Shown here piece by piece: positions 36,265-46,037 of a stretch of 64,000 nt of DNA; the stretch's first letter is position 1; each line of letters starts with the position of its first letter. The notes under the pieces were generated by a model, which was given only the letters and a program-made list of their open reading frames with translations, made no database searches and was not told where the DNA came from. Where the stretch lies: contig NZ_CP114288.1 in NCBI RefSeq assembly GCF_027111335.1, positions 3,534,001 to 3,598,000 of the forward strand, written 5' to 3'. The translations under genes and the position numbers were made by a program. The stretch comes from Flavobacterium aquiphilum. Its GTDB lineage: Bacteria; Bacteroidota; Bacteroidia; Flavobacteriales; Flavobacteriaceae.

Positions 36265-39200
36265 TCAAATATTCGGTAAATGGATTTTCATCATCTTTTT
36301 TAGAGAACTGATGTCTTTCAGAAATTTTTGCAAAAATGTAATACAAGCCAGGAATAATTAATACCCCGCAAATTGTACCAATAAGCATCCCCCCTGCTGC
36401 CGCAGAACCAAGTGTTCTGTTTCCAATTTTACCCGGATCGGAAGCAATTGCCAACGGAATCAAACCTGCAATAAACGCGAACGATGTCATCAAAATTGGA
36501 CGGAAACGAACTGCTGCTCCTTGCATCGCTGCATCGAGTACCGACGCGCCCTGACTATGCTTCTGCGCGGCAAACTCTACAATAAGTACAGCATTTTTAC
36601 CCAGCAATCCGATGAGCATTACAAAAGCAACCTGAGCATAGATATTATTAGCAAGACCAAATAATTTCAAGAACAAGAAGGCTCCAAAAATACCTGCCGG
36701 CAATGATAAAATAACAACAAGCGGCAATATGAAACTTTCGTATTGAGCTGCAAGAACCAAATAAACGAAGCCAAGACAGATTAAGAAAATATAAATCGCC
36801 TCGTTTCCTCTGGCAACCTCATCGGCAGAGATACCTGCCCAGTCAATACCAAATCCTCTAGGAAGTGTTTTGGCAGCAACTTCTTTTACCACTTCAATAG
36901 CAGTTCCGGAACTGTAACCAATTGCAGGAGCTCCACTAATTTCGGCTGCATTGTACATATTGTGTCTCGTAATTTCAGAAAGTCCATATACTTTTCTCAT
37001 TTTCATAAAAGAAGAAAAAGGTACCATTTCGTCTCTGTTATTTTTCACGTACAATTTCAATATGTCTTCAGGAAGCGCTCTGTATTGTGGAGATGCCTGA
37101 ACAATTACTTTATACTGACGGTCGTATTTAATGAAGTTTGTTTCATAGTTACTACCCACAAGTGTTGACAAAGTATTCATGGCATCATCGATACTAACAC
37201 CTTTTTGTTGTGCCAAATCATTATCGATATCAAGCATGTATTGAGGGAAACTTGCACTATAAAATGTAAACACAGAAGTTAATTCAGGACGTTTTTTTAG
37301 TTCCTTAACGAATTCCCTACTTACCGTTTCCATTTTTTTATAATCCCCGGAGCCAGCTTTATCCAATAAACGTAATTCGAATCCACCTGCAGCTCCATAT
37401 CCGGGAACAGCCGGAGGTTGGAAATACTCAATGGTAGCACCCGAAATGTCTTTGGTTTCTTCCTCTAATTCTTTGATAATCTCCTCAACATTGTGTTTAC
37501 GATCATGCCAATCTTTTAAGTTGATCAAACAAGTTCCCGTGTTAGAACCAGTTCCTTCAGATAAGATTTCATAACCCGCAAGAGCAGATACCGATTTCAC
37601 TCCTTCAACTTTCTCAGCAACTTTTTGAAGTTTTTCAGCTATCGCATTGGTTCTTTCCAATGATGAACCAGGAGGAGTCTGAATAATTGCATAAAACATT
37701 CCCTGATCTTCACTCGGAATAAATCCTGAAGGAAGACTATTATTTATAAAAAATATCCCGATACAAAATCCAACTAAAACCCCAATAGAAACTGATCTTC
37801 TATTGATGACCATCGCCAATATTTTTTGGTATCTCTCTGATAAGAAATTGAACTGTTTATTGAAACCATCCAAGAATCTATTAACTAAATTCTTAGGACG
37901 TGGTTTCCCATGAACATTTTTCAGCATCAAAGCACACAATGCCGGAGTCAATGTCAATGCTACTATCCCTGACAAAATAATTGAAGTTGCCATCGTGATC
38001 GAGAACTGACGATAGAAAATCCCTACCGGACCAGACATAAATGCTACAGGAATAAATACCGCGGCCATCAAGAAGGTAATTGCGATAATCGCTCCACCAA
38101 TCTCATTCATCGCTTTTTTGGTTGCCTTTCTGGCCGAGAGATGTTCTTCTTCCATCTTGGCGTGGACGGCTTCAATAACAACGATCGCATCATCGACCAC
38201 GACCCCAATTGCCAACACAAGCGCAAATAACGTAATCAAGTTGATGGTAATTCCGAACATTTGCATAAAAGCAAAAGTACCTACTAACGAAACGGGTACT
38301 GCAATAGCAGGAATAAGTGTTGAGCGCCAATCTCCAAGGAAAATGAACACCACAAGACCCACCAATATGAAAGCTTCTACTAATGTATGGATTACTTTTT
38401 CAATCGAAGCATCAAGGAATTTAGAAACGTCATAACTTATTTCATAATCCATTCCTTTTGGGAACGATTTCTTTAATTCCTCCATTTTGGCTTTAACATC
38501 CTCAATTACCTGACTGGCATTACTTCCATACGATTGTTTTATAGTAATTGCCGCAGATGGTTTTCCGTCGATACTCGAATAAATATCATACATGGAACTT
38601 CCAAACTCTACATCGGCAACGTCTTTCAATCGAAGCATTTCACCGTCAGCATTGGAACGTACTACGATATTTTCATATCCTTGAGGTGTAGTGTACCTCC
38701 CTTTGTATTTCAATACATATTCAAAAGCCTGAGATCTTTTACCGGAACTTTCCCCTGTTTTACCGGGAGAAGCTTCCAAACTTTGGTTACTCAATGCTTC
38801 CATAACTTCGTCGGCCGAAATTTTGTAAGCCAACATTCGGTCTGGCTTCAACCAAATACGCATCGCATATTCACGATTTCCTAAAATATCAGCAACCCCA
38901 ACACCATTTACACGTTTAATATCAGAAAGAATATTGATATCCGCATAGTTGAAAAGGAATTTTTGACTTGTTTTTGGGTCTTTACTGAATAAGTTAATAT
39001 ACAAAAGCATATTAGGCTCTTCGCGTGTGATTTTCAAACCTTCTCTCACTACCAAAGGAGGAAGCTTATTGATTACTGAAGATACACGGTTTTGTACGTT
39101 AATAGCTGCTTGGTTTGGATCGGTCCCAAGATTAAAAATCACCTGAACGTTTGCTTCTCCATCATTTCCTGCATCCGATGTGATGTATTTCATTCCCGGA

Positions 39201-39415
39201 ACTCCATTTAAGGCTCTTTCAAGAGGAATTACAACCGCTTTAATCATCAACTCACCATTAGCTCCAGGATAATCGGCAGTAATATTTACTTTTGGAGGTG
39301 AAATGGAAGGGAATTGTGTTACCGGCAAACTAGTCATTGCCAATATCCCTAAAAAGACAATAACTAACGATATTACTATCGATAATACGGGTCTCTGTAT
39401 AAATTTATTAAACAT
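36251..39415 (-). CDS. RND efflux pump, HAE1/AcrB type inner-membrane permease
   Basis: This 1054-residue protein is the proton-driven pump. It has the RND layout of 12 helices with two large periplasmic loops. Charged residues needed for proton relay are present (IGVVVDDAIVVIEAVH in helix 4; IGLLGKNAVLIVEFA with its Lys in helix 10). The N-terminus FIQRPVLSIVISLVIVFLG is typical of HAE1 pumps. It lies between adaptor and outer-membrane genes, 30 bases after the adaptor. Likely cargo is drugs, bile-like or aromatic compounds. Confidence 0.96.
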   Translation of the reverse strand: MFNKFIQRPVLSIVISLVIVFLGILAMTSLPVTQFPSISPPKVNITADYPGANGELMIKAVVIPLERALNGVPGMKYITSDAGNDGEANVQVIFNLGTDPNQAAINVQNRVSSVINKLPPLVVREGLKITREEPNMLLYINLFSKDPKTSQKFLFNYADINILSDIKRVNGVGVADILGNREYAMRIWLKPDRMLAYKISADEVMEALSNQSLEASPGKTGESSGKRSQAFEYVLKYKGRYTTPQGYENIVVRSNADGEMLRLKDVADVEFGSSMYDIYSSIDGKPSAAITIKQSYGSNASQVIEDVKAKMEELKKSFPKGMDYEISYDVSKFLDASIEKVIHTLVEAFILVGLVVFIFLGDWRSTLIPAIAVPVSLVGTFAFMQMFGITINLITLFALVLAIGVVVDDAIVVIEAVHAKMEEEHLSARKATKKAMNEIGGAIIAITFLMAAVFIPVAFMSGPVGIFYRQFSITMATSIILSGIVALTLTPALCALMLKNVHGKPRPKNLVNRFLDGFNKQFNFLSERYQKILAMVINRRSVSIGVLVGFCIGIFFINNSLPSGFIPSEDQGMFYAIIQTPPGSSLERTNAIAEKLQKVAEKVEGVKSVSALAGYEILSEGTGSNTGTCLINLKDWHDRKHNVEEIIKELEEETKDISGATIEYFQPPAVPGYGAAGGFELRLLDKAGSGDYKKMETVSREFVKELKKRPELTSVFTFYSASFPQYMLDIDNDLAQQKGVSIDDAMNTLSTLVGSNYETNFIKYDRQYKVIVQASPQYRALPEDILKLYVKNNRDEMVPFSSFMKMRKVYGLSEITRHNMYNAAEISGAPAIGYSSGTAIEVVKEVAAKTLPRGFGIDWAGISADEVARGNEAIYIFLICLGFVYLVLAAQYESFILPLVVILSLPAGIFGAFLFLKLFGLANNIYAQVAFVMLIGLLGKNAVLIVEFAAQKHSQGASVLDAAMQGAAVRFRPILMTSFAFIAGLIPLAIASDPGKIGNRTLGSAAAGGMLIGTICGVLIIPGLYYIFAKISERHQFSKKDDENPFTEYLNDHE

Positions 39416-39445
39416 TTTTTATCTTTTTTTAAATAGTTAAAATGA

Positions 39446-40528
39446 CTACTCTGCTTTTAATCTTAAGCTAGACAATACTTCTTTCGGCTTTAGATACTCA
39501 TACTGAATTTTCTCATTATCATCCGCTTTTTGAATACCATCAAAAACTATTTTATCATTGGCAGTTATACCAGATTCGATAACATATAAATCAGGCATTT
39601 CCCCTTTAATCGTAATCTCTTTGGATTTAATTACGTTGTTTTTATCTACTACAAATACATATTTTTTATCCTGTATTTCGTAAGTGGCTTTTTGAGGTAT
39701 AACCAATGCATTTCTCAACGGAACAGTCATTAAAACAGAACCTGTTTCACCGTTTCTCAATAATTTTTCCGAATTTGGGAATTTTGCTCTAAAGGCAATA
39801 TTACCAGTTTCGCTATTAAATTCACTTTCTATAACTTCAACCTGCCCTTTGTATTTTAAAGGTTGACCATTTGCCAAAAGCAAAGTTACCGTACTGCTTG
39901 CTCTGTCACTTTTATTGACTTGATAATCCAAATATTCGGGTTCGGATACATTAAAATAAGCAAACATATTGCTGTTGTCCGAAAGGCTGGTTAATAATTC
40001 TCCTTCGTCTATAAGACTTCCTAATTTTTTAGGGATACGGTCAATAGTTCCGTCAAACGGAGCTCTGATTTCGGTAAATGACAAATGAAGTTTTGCCAAT
40101 GAAACTTCAGCTCTGGCTTGGTCTAATTTTGCCTGGGCTACAGCCTGTTCATTTTTTGAAACAATATTTTTATCAGCTAAGGTTTTAGCATTTTGAAGTT
40201 CGATTTCTGCCGCTTTTTCTTCTGCTCTGGCTCTTAATAATTCAGCCTCATACACTTTTGGCATAATTCTGAACAAAACCTGACCGGCTTTTACAAATTG
40301 TCCTTCATCAACATAAATATTTTGCAGGAAACCTTTTTCCTGAGCACGGATTTCAATATTTCTAACGGAACGAATCTGCGAAACATACTGCTTGGTAAAT
40401 GAAGTATCAATTTGAACGGGATTAGTAACCGTAAACTTCACAGCTTCTTCTTTCTCTTCTTTTTTTGTTGTACAGCTTGTTAGGCACAACATGGCAATTA
40501 AACCAGTTAACACGAGTGTTTTTTTCAT
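39446..40528 (-). CDS. RND efflux periplasmic adaptor (membrane fusion protein)
   Basis: This 360-residue lipoprotein (lipobox LTSC near residue 19) connects the pump with the outer-membrane channel. It shows the lipoyl half-motifs (VDEGQFVKAGQVLFRIMP and IRAPFDGTIDRIPKKLGSLI) around a helical hairpin, then the beta-barrel. It is the first gene of the operon. No regulator gene is next to it. Confidence 0.95.
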   Translation of the reverse strand: MKKTLVLTGLIAMLCLTSCTTKKEEKEEAVKFTVTNPVQIDTSFTKQYVSQIRSVRNIEIRAQEKGFLQNIYVDEGQFVKAGQVLFRIMPKVYEAELLRARAEEKAAEIELQNAKTLADKNIVSKNEQAVAQAKLDQARAEVSLAKLHLSFTEIRAPFDGTIDRIPKKLGSLIDEGELLTSLSDNSNMFAYFNVSEPEYLDYQVNKSDRASSTVTLLLANGQPLKYKGQVEVIESEFNSETGNIAFRAKFPNSEKLLRNGETGSVLMTVPLRNALVIPQKATYEIQDKKYVFVVDKNNVIKSKEITIKGEMPDLYVIESGITANDKIVFDGIQKADDNEKIQYEYLKPKEVLSSLRLKAE

Positions 40529-40661
40529 TGTAAAATAAAATGGTAGTTAAGCAATAAGTAAATGGAATAAAAATTCCTTTAGGTATAAAAACCATCAGTT
40601 ACCGGTACAGAATATGAACCGTTTACAAGATCAAAAATCAGAAAATGTTTATTTGCAAAAC

Positions 40662-40692
40662 ATGATCACATCTTCGGAAACCGATGTGTCAT
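40662..40692 (-). terminator. Possible terminator of the small secreted protein gene
   Basis: Stem with arms ATGATCACATC and GATGTGTCAT plus inner CGG/CCG, seven bases beyond the stop at 40699. No long T run follows, so it is weak. It sits in the leader region of the RND operon. Confidence 0.4.
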
Positions 40693-40698
40693 GTAAAA

Positions 40699-41091
40699 TC
40701 AAATTCGTAAAACTCCTATTCGTAGGTAAATAGGGCTGGAATAGCCACAATTGGGCGTAATTATTTCGAACTTTTTAGTAGAATCCTTTAAAAGAAATTT
40801 ATCGGAAAAGGTTAAATACCAACTGTCCAATAAACTGTGTCTAACAGGAATAAGTTTAGAAGCGCCGTTATTGATATTATCAGTTCGATGGAATTCCTCG
40901 TCTAAATCAACACCCTCTTCCTCGATTAGTACGCTACCGGGTTCTATTTTTTTATGTTTTATTTGCCCTTTTTTAATGAAAGTAATCGGAGAGAAATCTT
41001 TTATGACTATAGACGATGTATCTGCATGCAGATCTTGTCCACCTACAAGCAGAAAAAGGCAAAGCCATATTGTATTTATAATTACTCTCAT
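40699..41091 (-). CDS. Hypothetical secreted protein
   Basis: A 130-residue reading frame with a clear signal peptide (MRVIINTIWLCLFLLVGGQ, probable cut after HA at about residue 23). I do not recognise the family. The opposite strand is also open here (40751-41095) but lacks such marks. It lies upstream of the RND operon and divergent from the FUSC gene. Confidence 0.6.
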   Translation of the reverse strand: MRVIINTIWLCLFLLVGGQDLHADTSSIVIKDFSPITFIKKGQIKHKKIEPGSVLIEEEGVDLDEEFHRTDNINNGASKLIPVRHSLLDSWYLTFSDKFLLKDSTKKFEIITPNCGYSSPIYLRIGVLRI

Positions 41092-41339
41092 TTGAGTGCG
41101 AAATTAATAAAAGAATGAAATAAAAAAACATATTTTCTACAAACAAAAGTTATAAAAATATGTGAAAACGTTTTCCCCCCTTTAAAACCGTAAAACTTTA
41201 TGTTATGTTAACAATAATTTCTCACTGTATTAATAATAAAAAAACTACAAAATAAATTAAATTAAAGACAATTACTACAAAAATAACTCTTAAAAAATAC
41301 AATTAAATGCAAAATATCAGTTTTAAAAAACATTCGTCA

Positions 41340-41347
41340 TAAATTTG
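41340..41347 (+). promoter_or_regulatory. Promoter -7 box of the FUSC gene
   Basis: TAAATTTG fits TAnnTTTG and lies 20 bases before the ATG at 41368. The rest of the gap from 41092 is AT-rich with nothing else clear. Confidence 0.5.
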
Positions 41348-41367
41348 TAAAAAACAATTTGAAAAGA

Positions 41368-42465
41368 ATGTTCATGGACGTAAAAAACACAATTTGTAAA
41401 GAACTTAACAATTTGTTTTTCCTCAAACAATCCGGTAGAAAATGGCATTTGGCATTGTTGGCATCCATTTGCATTGGAATTCCGTTATTGATAGGATTGT
41501 ATTTTGGAAACATAAAATATGGTCTCTTGGCTTCACAGGGAAGTATGGTTATCCTTTACCTACCAAGTTTTGGCAACTTTACCAAAAACATGATGACCAT
41601 ATTAATTTGTTCTTTGGGACTTATGACTTCTTTTGTTTTCGGTTTACTCTTCAGTTTTAATCCTTATGTTTCGTGTATTGCTTTTGGGCTATTTGCCTGT
41701 ACGATTCATTGGATTCATCTTTATTATAAAACGCCTCCACCGGGCAATTTCTTTTTTATATTGGTTGCCTCTGTCGCAAGCTGTTTTCCATACAATCTAT
41801 CTGAAATTCCTTTAAAGACAGGGCTTTTTGCATTGGGAACCATACTCTCTTGTTTACTCGCTGTAGGCTATACTGTACTCTTATCGATTAAAGAAAAATC
41901 TCCAACTGCAAAGCAAGATAAATCGATAATTAAAAAGAACAAGTATGCCGACTTTATGGAGGCAATTATAGTAGGTGTATTTATGTTTTTGACAATGCTT
42001 ATAGGTCATTTACTCCAATTCAAAAATCCGTATTGGATTCCTATTTCCTGCGCTGCTGTGATGCAGGGTTCATCGTTGTATCATATTTGGCAAAGATCGT
42101 TTCATCGTATTTTGGGGACTTTCATTGGCTTAGGATTTTCCTGGATATTGCTAAAAACTATCGATGTACCCTTTGCAATATGCTTTGCTATAATTATTCT
42201 TCAATTTATTGTCGAAATACTGGTCGTAAGGCAATATGCAATTGCTGTTATTTTTATTACGCCAATGACTATATTATTAACCGAAGCTGCAAACCCATTG
42301 GCACAGAATCCTAATATGTTAATTCATTTGCGATTCATAGAAATTTCAATTGGAAGTATTCTGGGAGCTATAGGAGGTTGGGTTATCTATAAAGAAAAAA
42401 TCCGCTACTTGGCAATTCGAGGGATTCAGAAAATTGCCATTGGGGTAAACAAAAAAATTAAATAA
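41368..42465 (+). CDS. FUSC family inner-membrane protein
   Basis: The likely start is ATG 41368 (or 41374); an in-frame TTG at 41359 would fall too close to the promoter box. The protein (about 365 residues) has two sets of transmembrane helices with a cytoplasmic loop (KEKSPTAKQDKSI) between them and the FUSC blocks GLLASQGSMVILYLPSFG and PYWIPISCAAVMQGSSLYHI. Family members include aromatic acid exporters. It stands alone. Substrate unknown. Confidence 0.82.
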   Translation: MFMDVKNTICKELNNLFFLKQSGRKWHLALLASICIGIPLLIGLYFGNIKYGLLASQGSMVILYLPSFGNFTKNMMTILICSLGLMTSFVFGLLFSFNPYVSCIAFGLFACTIHWIHLYYKTPPPGNFFFILVASVASCFPYNLSEIPLKTGLFALGTILSCLLAVGYTVLLSIKEKSPTAKQDKSIIKKNKYADFMEAIIVGVFMFLTMLIGHLLQFKNPYWIPISCAAVMQGSSLYHIWQRSFHRILGTFIGLGFSWILLKTIDVPFAICFAIIILQFIVEILVVRQYAIAVIFITPMTILLTEAANPLAQNPNMLIHLRFIEISIGSILGAIGGWVIYKEKIRYLAIRGIQKIAIGVNKKIK

Positions 42466-42512
42466 ATTTTGAATTTAATCCTTTCAAAAACTGATTACAC
42501 TACTACACTTCT

Positions 42513-42612
42513 TGCCTAGCCCCGATGGAAGGGAAAATCGCCCGTTTTAGAAAACAAGGCTTTTTTTGCCGTAGTTTTCTAAAACGGGAATTGGAATGAC
42601 AGCGGGACCACT
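42513..42612. repeat. Palindromic intergenic repeat with 15-base perfect stem
   Basis: A perfect inverted repeat CCCGTTTTAGAAAAC (42541-42555) and its complement (42574-42588) is framed by TAGCCCCGATGGAAG on the left and ATGACAGCGGGACCAC on the right. The frame resembles a dispersed Flavobacterium element that I recall in the form TAGCCCCGAT...AGCGGGA with a variable inner stem. It follows the FUSC gene and may end its transcript. Confidence 0.65.
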
Positions 42613-42722
42613 ATTGTTATTTGCAAAAAAGTTCTGCTCCAAAAAAAATAAAAATTTTAATTGCTGTTGCTTCTTCCCTGAAAATGTAAATTTGTTTCTT
42701 TGCCAAAAACTAAAATGCTGAA

Positions 42723-43292
42723 ATGCCTGAATATTTTCTAGATATCGAATACAATAACCATATTTATGGCGTAGATGAAATGAGTTTTAAGGAATTTGAG
42801 TGCTGTACATTCAATAACTGCACTTTTTCGGCCTGTAACTTCATGGATGTTACTTTTATCGATTGTGTTTTTAATGATTGTATTTTTAGCCAGGGAAAAA
42901 TCAATCATGTGGCGTTGAGAACGGTGACTTTTAATCGTTGCGAAATCAAAGATGTTAATTTTGCGATGTGCAGCAAGCTGATTTTTGAAGTTCGTTTTAA
43001 CAATTGTGTTTTGGATTTTTCCAAATTTTACGCCCTGAAAATAAAAGGAACGCCTTTTATCAATTGCAGCATGATTGCAGTGGATTTCATGGCTGCCGAT
43101 TTGACCGAAACATTGTTTGAAAATTGTGATTTGTACCGCTCCGAATTTGCCAAAGCCACTGCCAATAAAGCCAATTTTAAAACCAGTCGCAATTACACCA
43201 TTGACCCCAAAACAACCAAATTGAAGAAAGCTGTTTTTGCATTAGAAGGCCTAAAAGGGTTGCTCTACAAACACGAAATAATAGTAAATTGA
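42723..43292 (+). CDS. Pentapeptide-repeat protein
   Basis: This 189-residue protein is made of repeats of five with a central aromatic or Leu residue and many Cys-Asn steps (CTFNNCTFSACNFMDVTF, then DVNFAMCSK and ADLTETLFENCDLYRSEF). It should fold as a right-handed quadrilateral beta-helix. Members range from gyrase-protecting DNA mimics to proteins of no known role. No signal peptide. Function unknown. Confidence 0.85.
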   Translation: MPEYFLDIEYNNHIYGVDEMSFKEFECCTFNNCTFSACNFMDVTFIDCVFNDCIFSQGKINHVALRTVTFNRCEIKDVNFAMCSKLIFEVRFNNCVLDFSKFYALKIKGTPFINCSMIAVDFMAADLTETLFENCDLYRSEFAKATANKANFKTSRNYTIDPKTTKLKKAVFALEGLKGLLYKHEIIVN

Positions 43293-43389
43293 TTTTTGAA
43301 ACAAAAAGTTCCTCCAACAACCAACTTTGGGCTGCTAAAGGAACTAATACCTTTTCTGCATATAAAATAAAGCTCGTCTATAAAAAATC

Positions 43390-43875
43390 TTAACCGATCA
43401 TTTCAAGATGGCTTCCATCGGCATGCAAAATGCGTTTTGCTTTTTCAATTTCTTCTTTGGCACCTTTTACAATAACCATAAACTTGCCTTCTTTAAGGTG
43501 TTCTTGACATTTGACCACCTCTTCTTCTTTAATGCCCGTATAAGTCAAAAGCGATATAAAACCACCCGCAATTAAACCCAAATCAAGTCCGGCAATGAGT
43601 CCAACAAGCGCACCAGCTCCATACAGAAAACCAAAACCGGGAATTGCAAAGACACCTACTCCGGAAAGTAACCCGATAAGTGTACCTGCTCCCATTCCAA
43701 TTACAGCCGGGGCTTTTTTTACGGTATCAAGTGATTTGATATGAATATGATCTTCAATCACTTCAGCCTGACCCAATAGCGAAACATTATCCATGGGAAA
43801 ATCTTGGTGGCTCAATTGCTTGATAGCATTCACCGCTTTTTCATGGGTGTCGTAAATTGCAATTTGTGATTCCAT
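43390..43875 (-). CDS. General stress protein 17M-like (YflT domain) membrane-associated protein
   Basis: I use the ATG at 43875 (MESQIAIYDTHEKAVNAIKQ); 14 extra codons upstream look non-coding. The protein has 161 residues: an N-terminal YflT-like domain, a glycine-rich hydrophobic middle (about 55-115, GMGAGTLIGLLSGVGVF) that could span the membrane as two helices, and a short C-terminal domain (HLKEGKFMVIVKG). Likely a stress protein; the exact role is unknown. Confidence 0.72.
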   Translation of the reverse strand: MESQIAIYDTHEKAVNAIKQLSHQDFPMDNVSLLGQAEVIEDHIHIKSLDTVKKAPAVIGMGAGTLIGLLSGVGVFAIPGFGFLYGAGALVGLIAGLDLGLIAGGFISLLTYTGIKEEEVVKCQEHLKEGKFMVIVKGAKEEIEKAKRILHADGSHLEMIG

Positions 43876-44097
43876 AATATTAAATTTTTTAAAGTTATGA
43901 CAACAGTACAATATCATACTATTCCTAGTAAAGTTACGAATTTAAACTCTTTATAAACAGTTATTTAACCATTAAATTAATAAAAAAACATCCTTTGAAA
44001 AACAAAAAAGATAGCTTCCAAAACACTTATCGGTTCGATAATTATTTAATTTATTTACCGTTTAATTCGCAACCAACACCTCTTTAAACCAATTGAA

Positions 44098-44778
44098 TCA
44101 GGAAATAATCCTACCGTCTTCCATAGTGATGATTCTATTGGTTTTATTGGCAAAATCGTTATCATGAGTAACAATAAGCAGGGTTTGTTTTTTTTCTATT
44201 GTCAGCTCCCTAAAAATATCAAAAACCATATCGCTATTTCGCTTATCTAAATTTCCTGTTGGCTCATCTCCCATAATAATTAGTGGGTCGTTTATTAATG
44301 CCCTGGCAATAGCTACCCTTTGTTTTTCCCCACCACTTAATTGATTCGGCATTTTTAGCGCATGATCTTCCATACCTAAAACTTTTAAATGTTCTAATGC
44401 ACGATGCTCTAACTCCTGCTCTGTAAATTTGACCAATTTCATTCCGGGCAACATCACGTTTTTTAAAACATTGTATTCTATCAATAAATAGTGGAATTGA
44501 AACACAAAACCAATATTTTCATTCCGAATTTGCGCCAATACCTTATCCGATTTTCCAGTCACAAGCTCATTGTGAATTAATATTTGCCCTTCATAATCGG
44601 TATCCATGGTAGAAAGCAAATATAACAGGGTCGATTTTCCGCAACCTGATTTTCCCACAATCGAAACAAATTCTCCATGATCAATACTCAAATCAATTGA
44701 GGTTAGCACTTTAAATTTTACCGGATCGTAGAAATACTTCGTTAGCCCTATGGTTTCCAATACTTTATTATTCTCCAT
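44098..44778 (-). CDS. ABC exporter ATP-binding protein (MacB/LolD/DevA type)
   Basis: This 226-residue protein has Walker A GKSGCGKST, the signature LSGGEKQRVAIARAL and Walker B LIIMGDEPT. It powers the permease encoded just upstream (the next start is two bases after the permease stop). It is the last gene of a HlyD-permease-ATPase operon. Confidence 0.94.
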   Translation of the reverse strand: MENNKVLETIGLTKYFYDPVKFKVLTSIDLSIDHGEFVSIVGKSGCGKSTLLYLLSTMDTDYEGQILIHNELVTGKSDKVLAQIRNENIGFVFQFHYLLIEYNVLKNVMLPGMKLVKFTEQELEHRALEHLKVLGMEDHALKMPNQLSGGEKQRVAIARALINDPLIIMGDEPTGNLDKRNSDMVFDIFRELTIEKKQTLLIVTHDNDFANKTNRIITMEDGRIIS

Positions 44779-44780
44779 AA

Positions 44781-46037
44781 CTATTTCCCTCTAATGATTT
44801 CTACCGGATCAACCTTGCTGGCTTTTGAAGCAGGAAAATAACCCGCGATTGTAGTCGTAAATAAGGCAAAAACAATCCCTATAACATAAAAAATACTATC
44901 GTAATAAATAGGATAAGTAGTAATAGTGGGCAAAGAAGTTGTCCTGAATGGAATCACATCTATAATCGAGGAAAAAACAAATCCAAATAACAGTCCAAAT
45001 ATTCCTCCCACAAGTCCTATAACCAATGAAAGTGAGATAAAAATCCATTTCACATCATTCCCGGAAAACCCAGTCGCTTTTAGAATTGCGATGCTGTCCA
45101 TTTTTTCATAAATCATCATGTTTAAAATATTATAAATCCCAAAACCCGCCACGATCAATAAAACAATCCCCACGGCATAGGATATAATATTTCGAATTTT
45201 ACTTCCGGTCTCAAATTGTGCATTGACCGTTTGATAGTCAATTGCATCCAAATTGAATTTACGCCTAAACTCTTTTGCAAGTTCAAGCGCTATTGTTTTG
45301 TCGTATAATTGAATTTGAATATCGGTAATATAGTTGGTAGGTTCGCCCAATATTTTTTGGGCAGTTCCTAATGAAGTATAACTCATTACATCATCTACAT
45401 CAGAAATCCCCATTTGAGAAATACCAACTATTTTAAGAGAAGTCAAATGACCATTGGGAGAAGTAACTTTGATAATATCCCCAACAACAAGCAACATTTT
45501 ATTGGCAAGTCCTTTTCCCAAAATGATGCTATTATTTTGAAGTAAACTGGTCACTTTCCCTTCGATAATGTATTCACTAATTTTAAATATTTTTTCTTCG
45601 GACAAAACATCTATTCCGTTGATAACTCCAGAAATCTCAATGGTTCCAGAGTTAAAAAAAACCGGACTCGTGATTTTAGGCGCCACATCAATAATGCGTG
45701 GGTCATTTTTTAAATTAGCAATAATGGCTTTACTGTTGTAGATTGATTTTCCAATATCTTTTGGCTTGATAGAACGAATAAAATTAGTACTTTTTTTATA
45801 GGCTTCCGCCAAAGTTATCGGCTGATGCTCGGATGGCTTTATGTCATTATACAATCGCACATGTGGTGTTCTGTTGAGCATCAATCCATCCAGCAGTTTA
45901 TTAAGTCCATTCATAAAACTGACCAATGCAATAAACATAGCAATACTGAAAGTCACGCCTATCGCAGCAACTATCGTTTGCTTGAGCCTAGCCTGAAGCA
46001 AATGCAACGCAATATTTACTATAAGTTTAAAGTTCAT
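44781..46037 (-). CDS. ABC exporter permease (FtsX/MacB/DevC type)
   Basis: From the ATG at 46037 the protein has 418 residues. An N-terminal helix (TIVAAIGVTFSIAMFIALVS), a large periplasmic domain (about 45-265) and three C-terminal helices are the standard FtsX/MacB layout. The start overlaps the end of the HlyD gene by 11 bases. An alternative start eight codons upstream lies inside the HlyD gene and is less likely. Confidence 0.9.
   Translation of the reverse strand: MNFKLIVNIALHLLQARLKQTIVAAIGVTFSIAMFIALVSFMNGLNKLLDGLMLNRTPHVRLYNDIKPSEHQPITLAEAYKKSTNFIRSIKPKDIGKSIYNSKAIIANLKNDPRIIDVAPKITSPVFFNSGTIEISGVINGIDVLSEEKIFKISEYIIEGKVTSLLQNNSIILGKGLANKMLLVVGDIIKVTSPNGHLTSLKIVGISQMGISDVDDVMSYTSLGTAQKILGEPTNYITDIQIQLYDKTIALELAKEFRRKFNLDAIDYQTVNAQFETGSKIRNIISYAVGIVLLIVAGFGIYNILNMMIYEKMDSIAILKATGFSGNDVKWIFISLSLVIGLVGGIFGLLFGFVFSSIIDVIPFRTTSLPTITTYPIYYDSIFYVIGIVFALFTTTIAGYFPASKASKVDPVEIIRGK

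Noticed and set aside
40751..41095. 114-codon plus-strand frame
   Set aside because: Antisense to a frame with a clear signal peptide; composition and codon use do not look coding.
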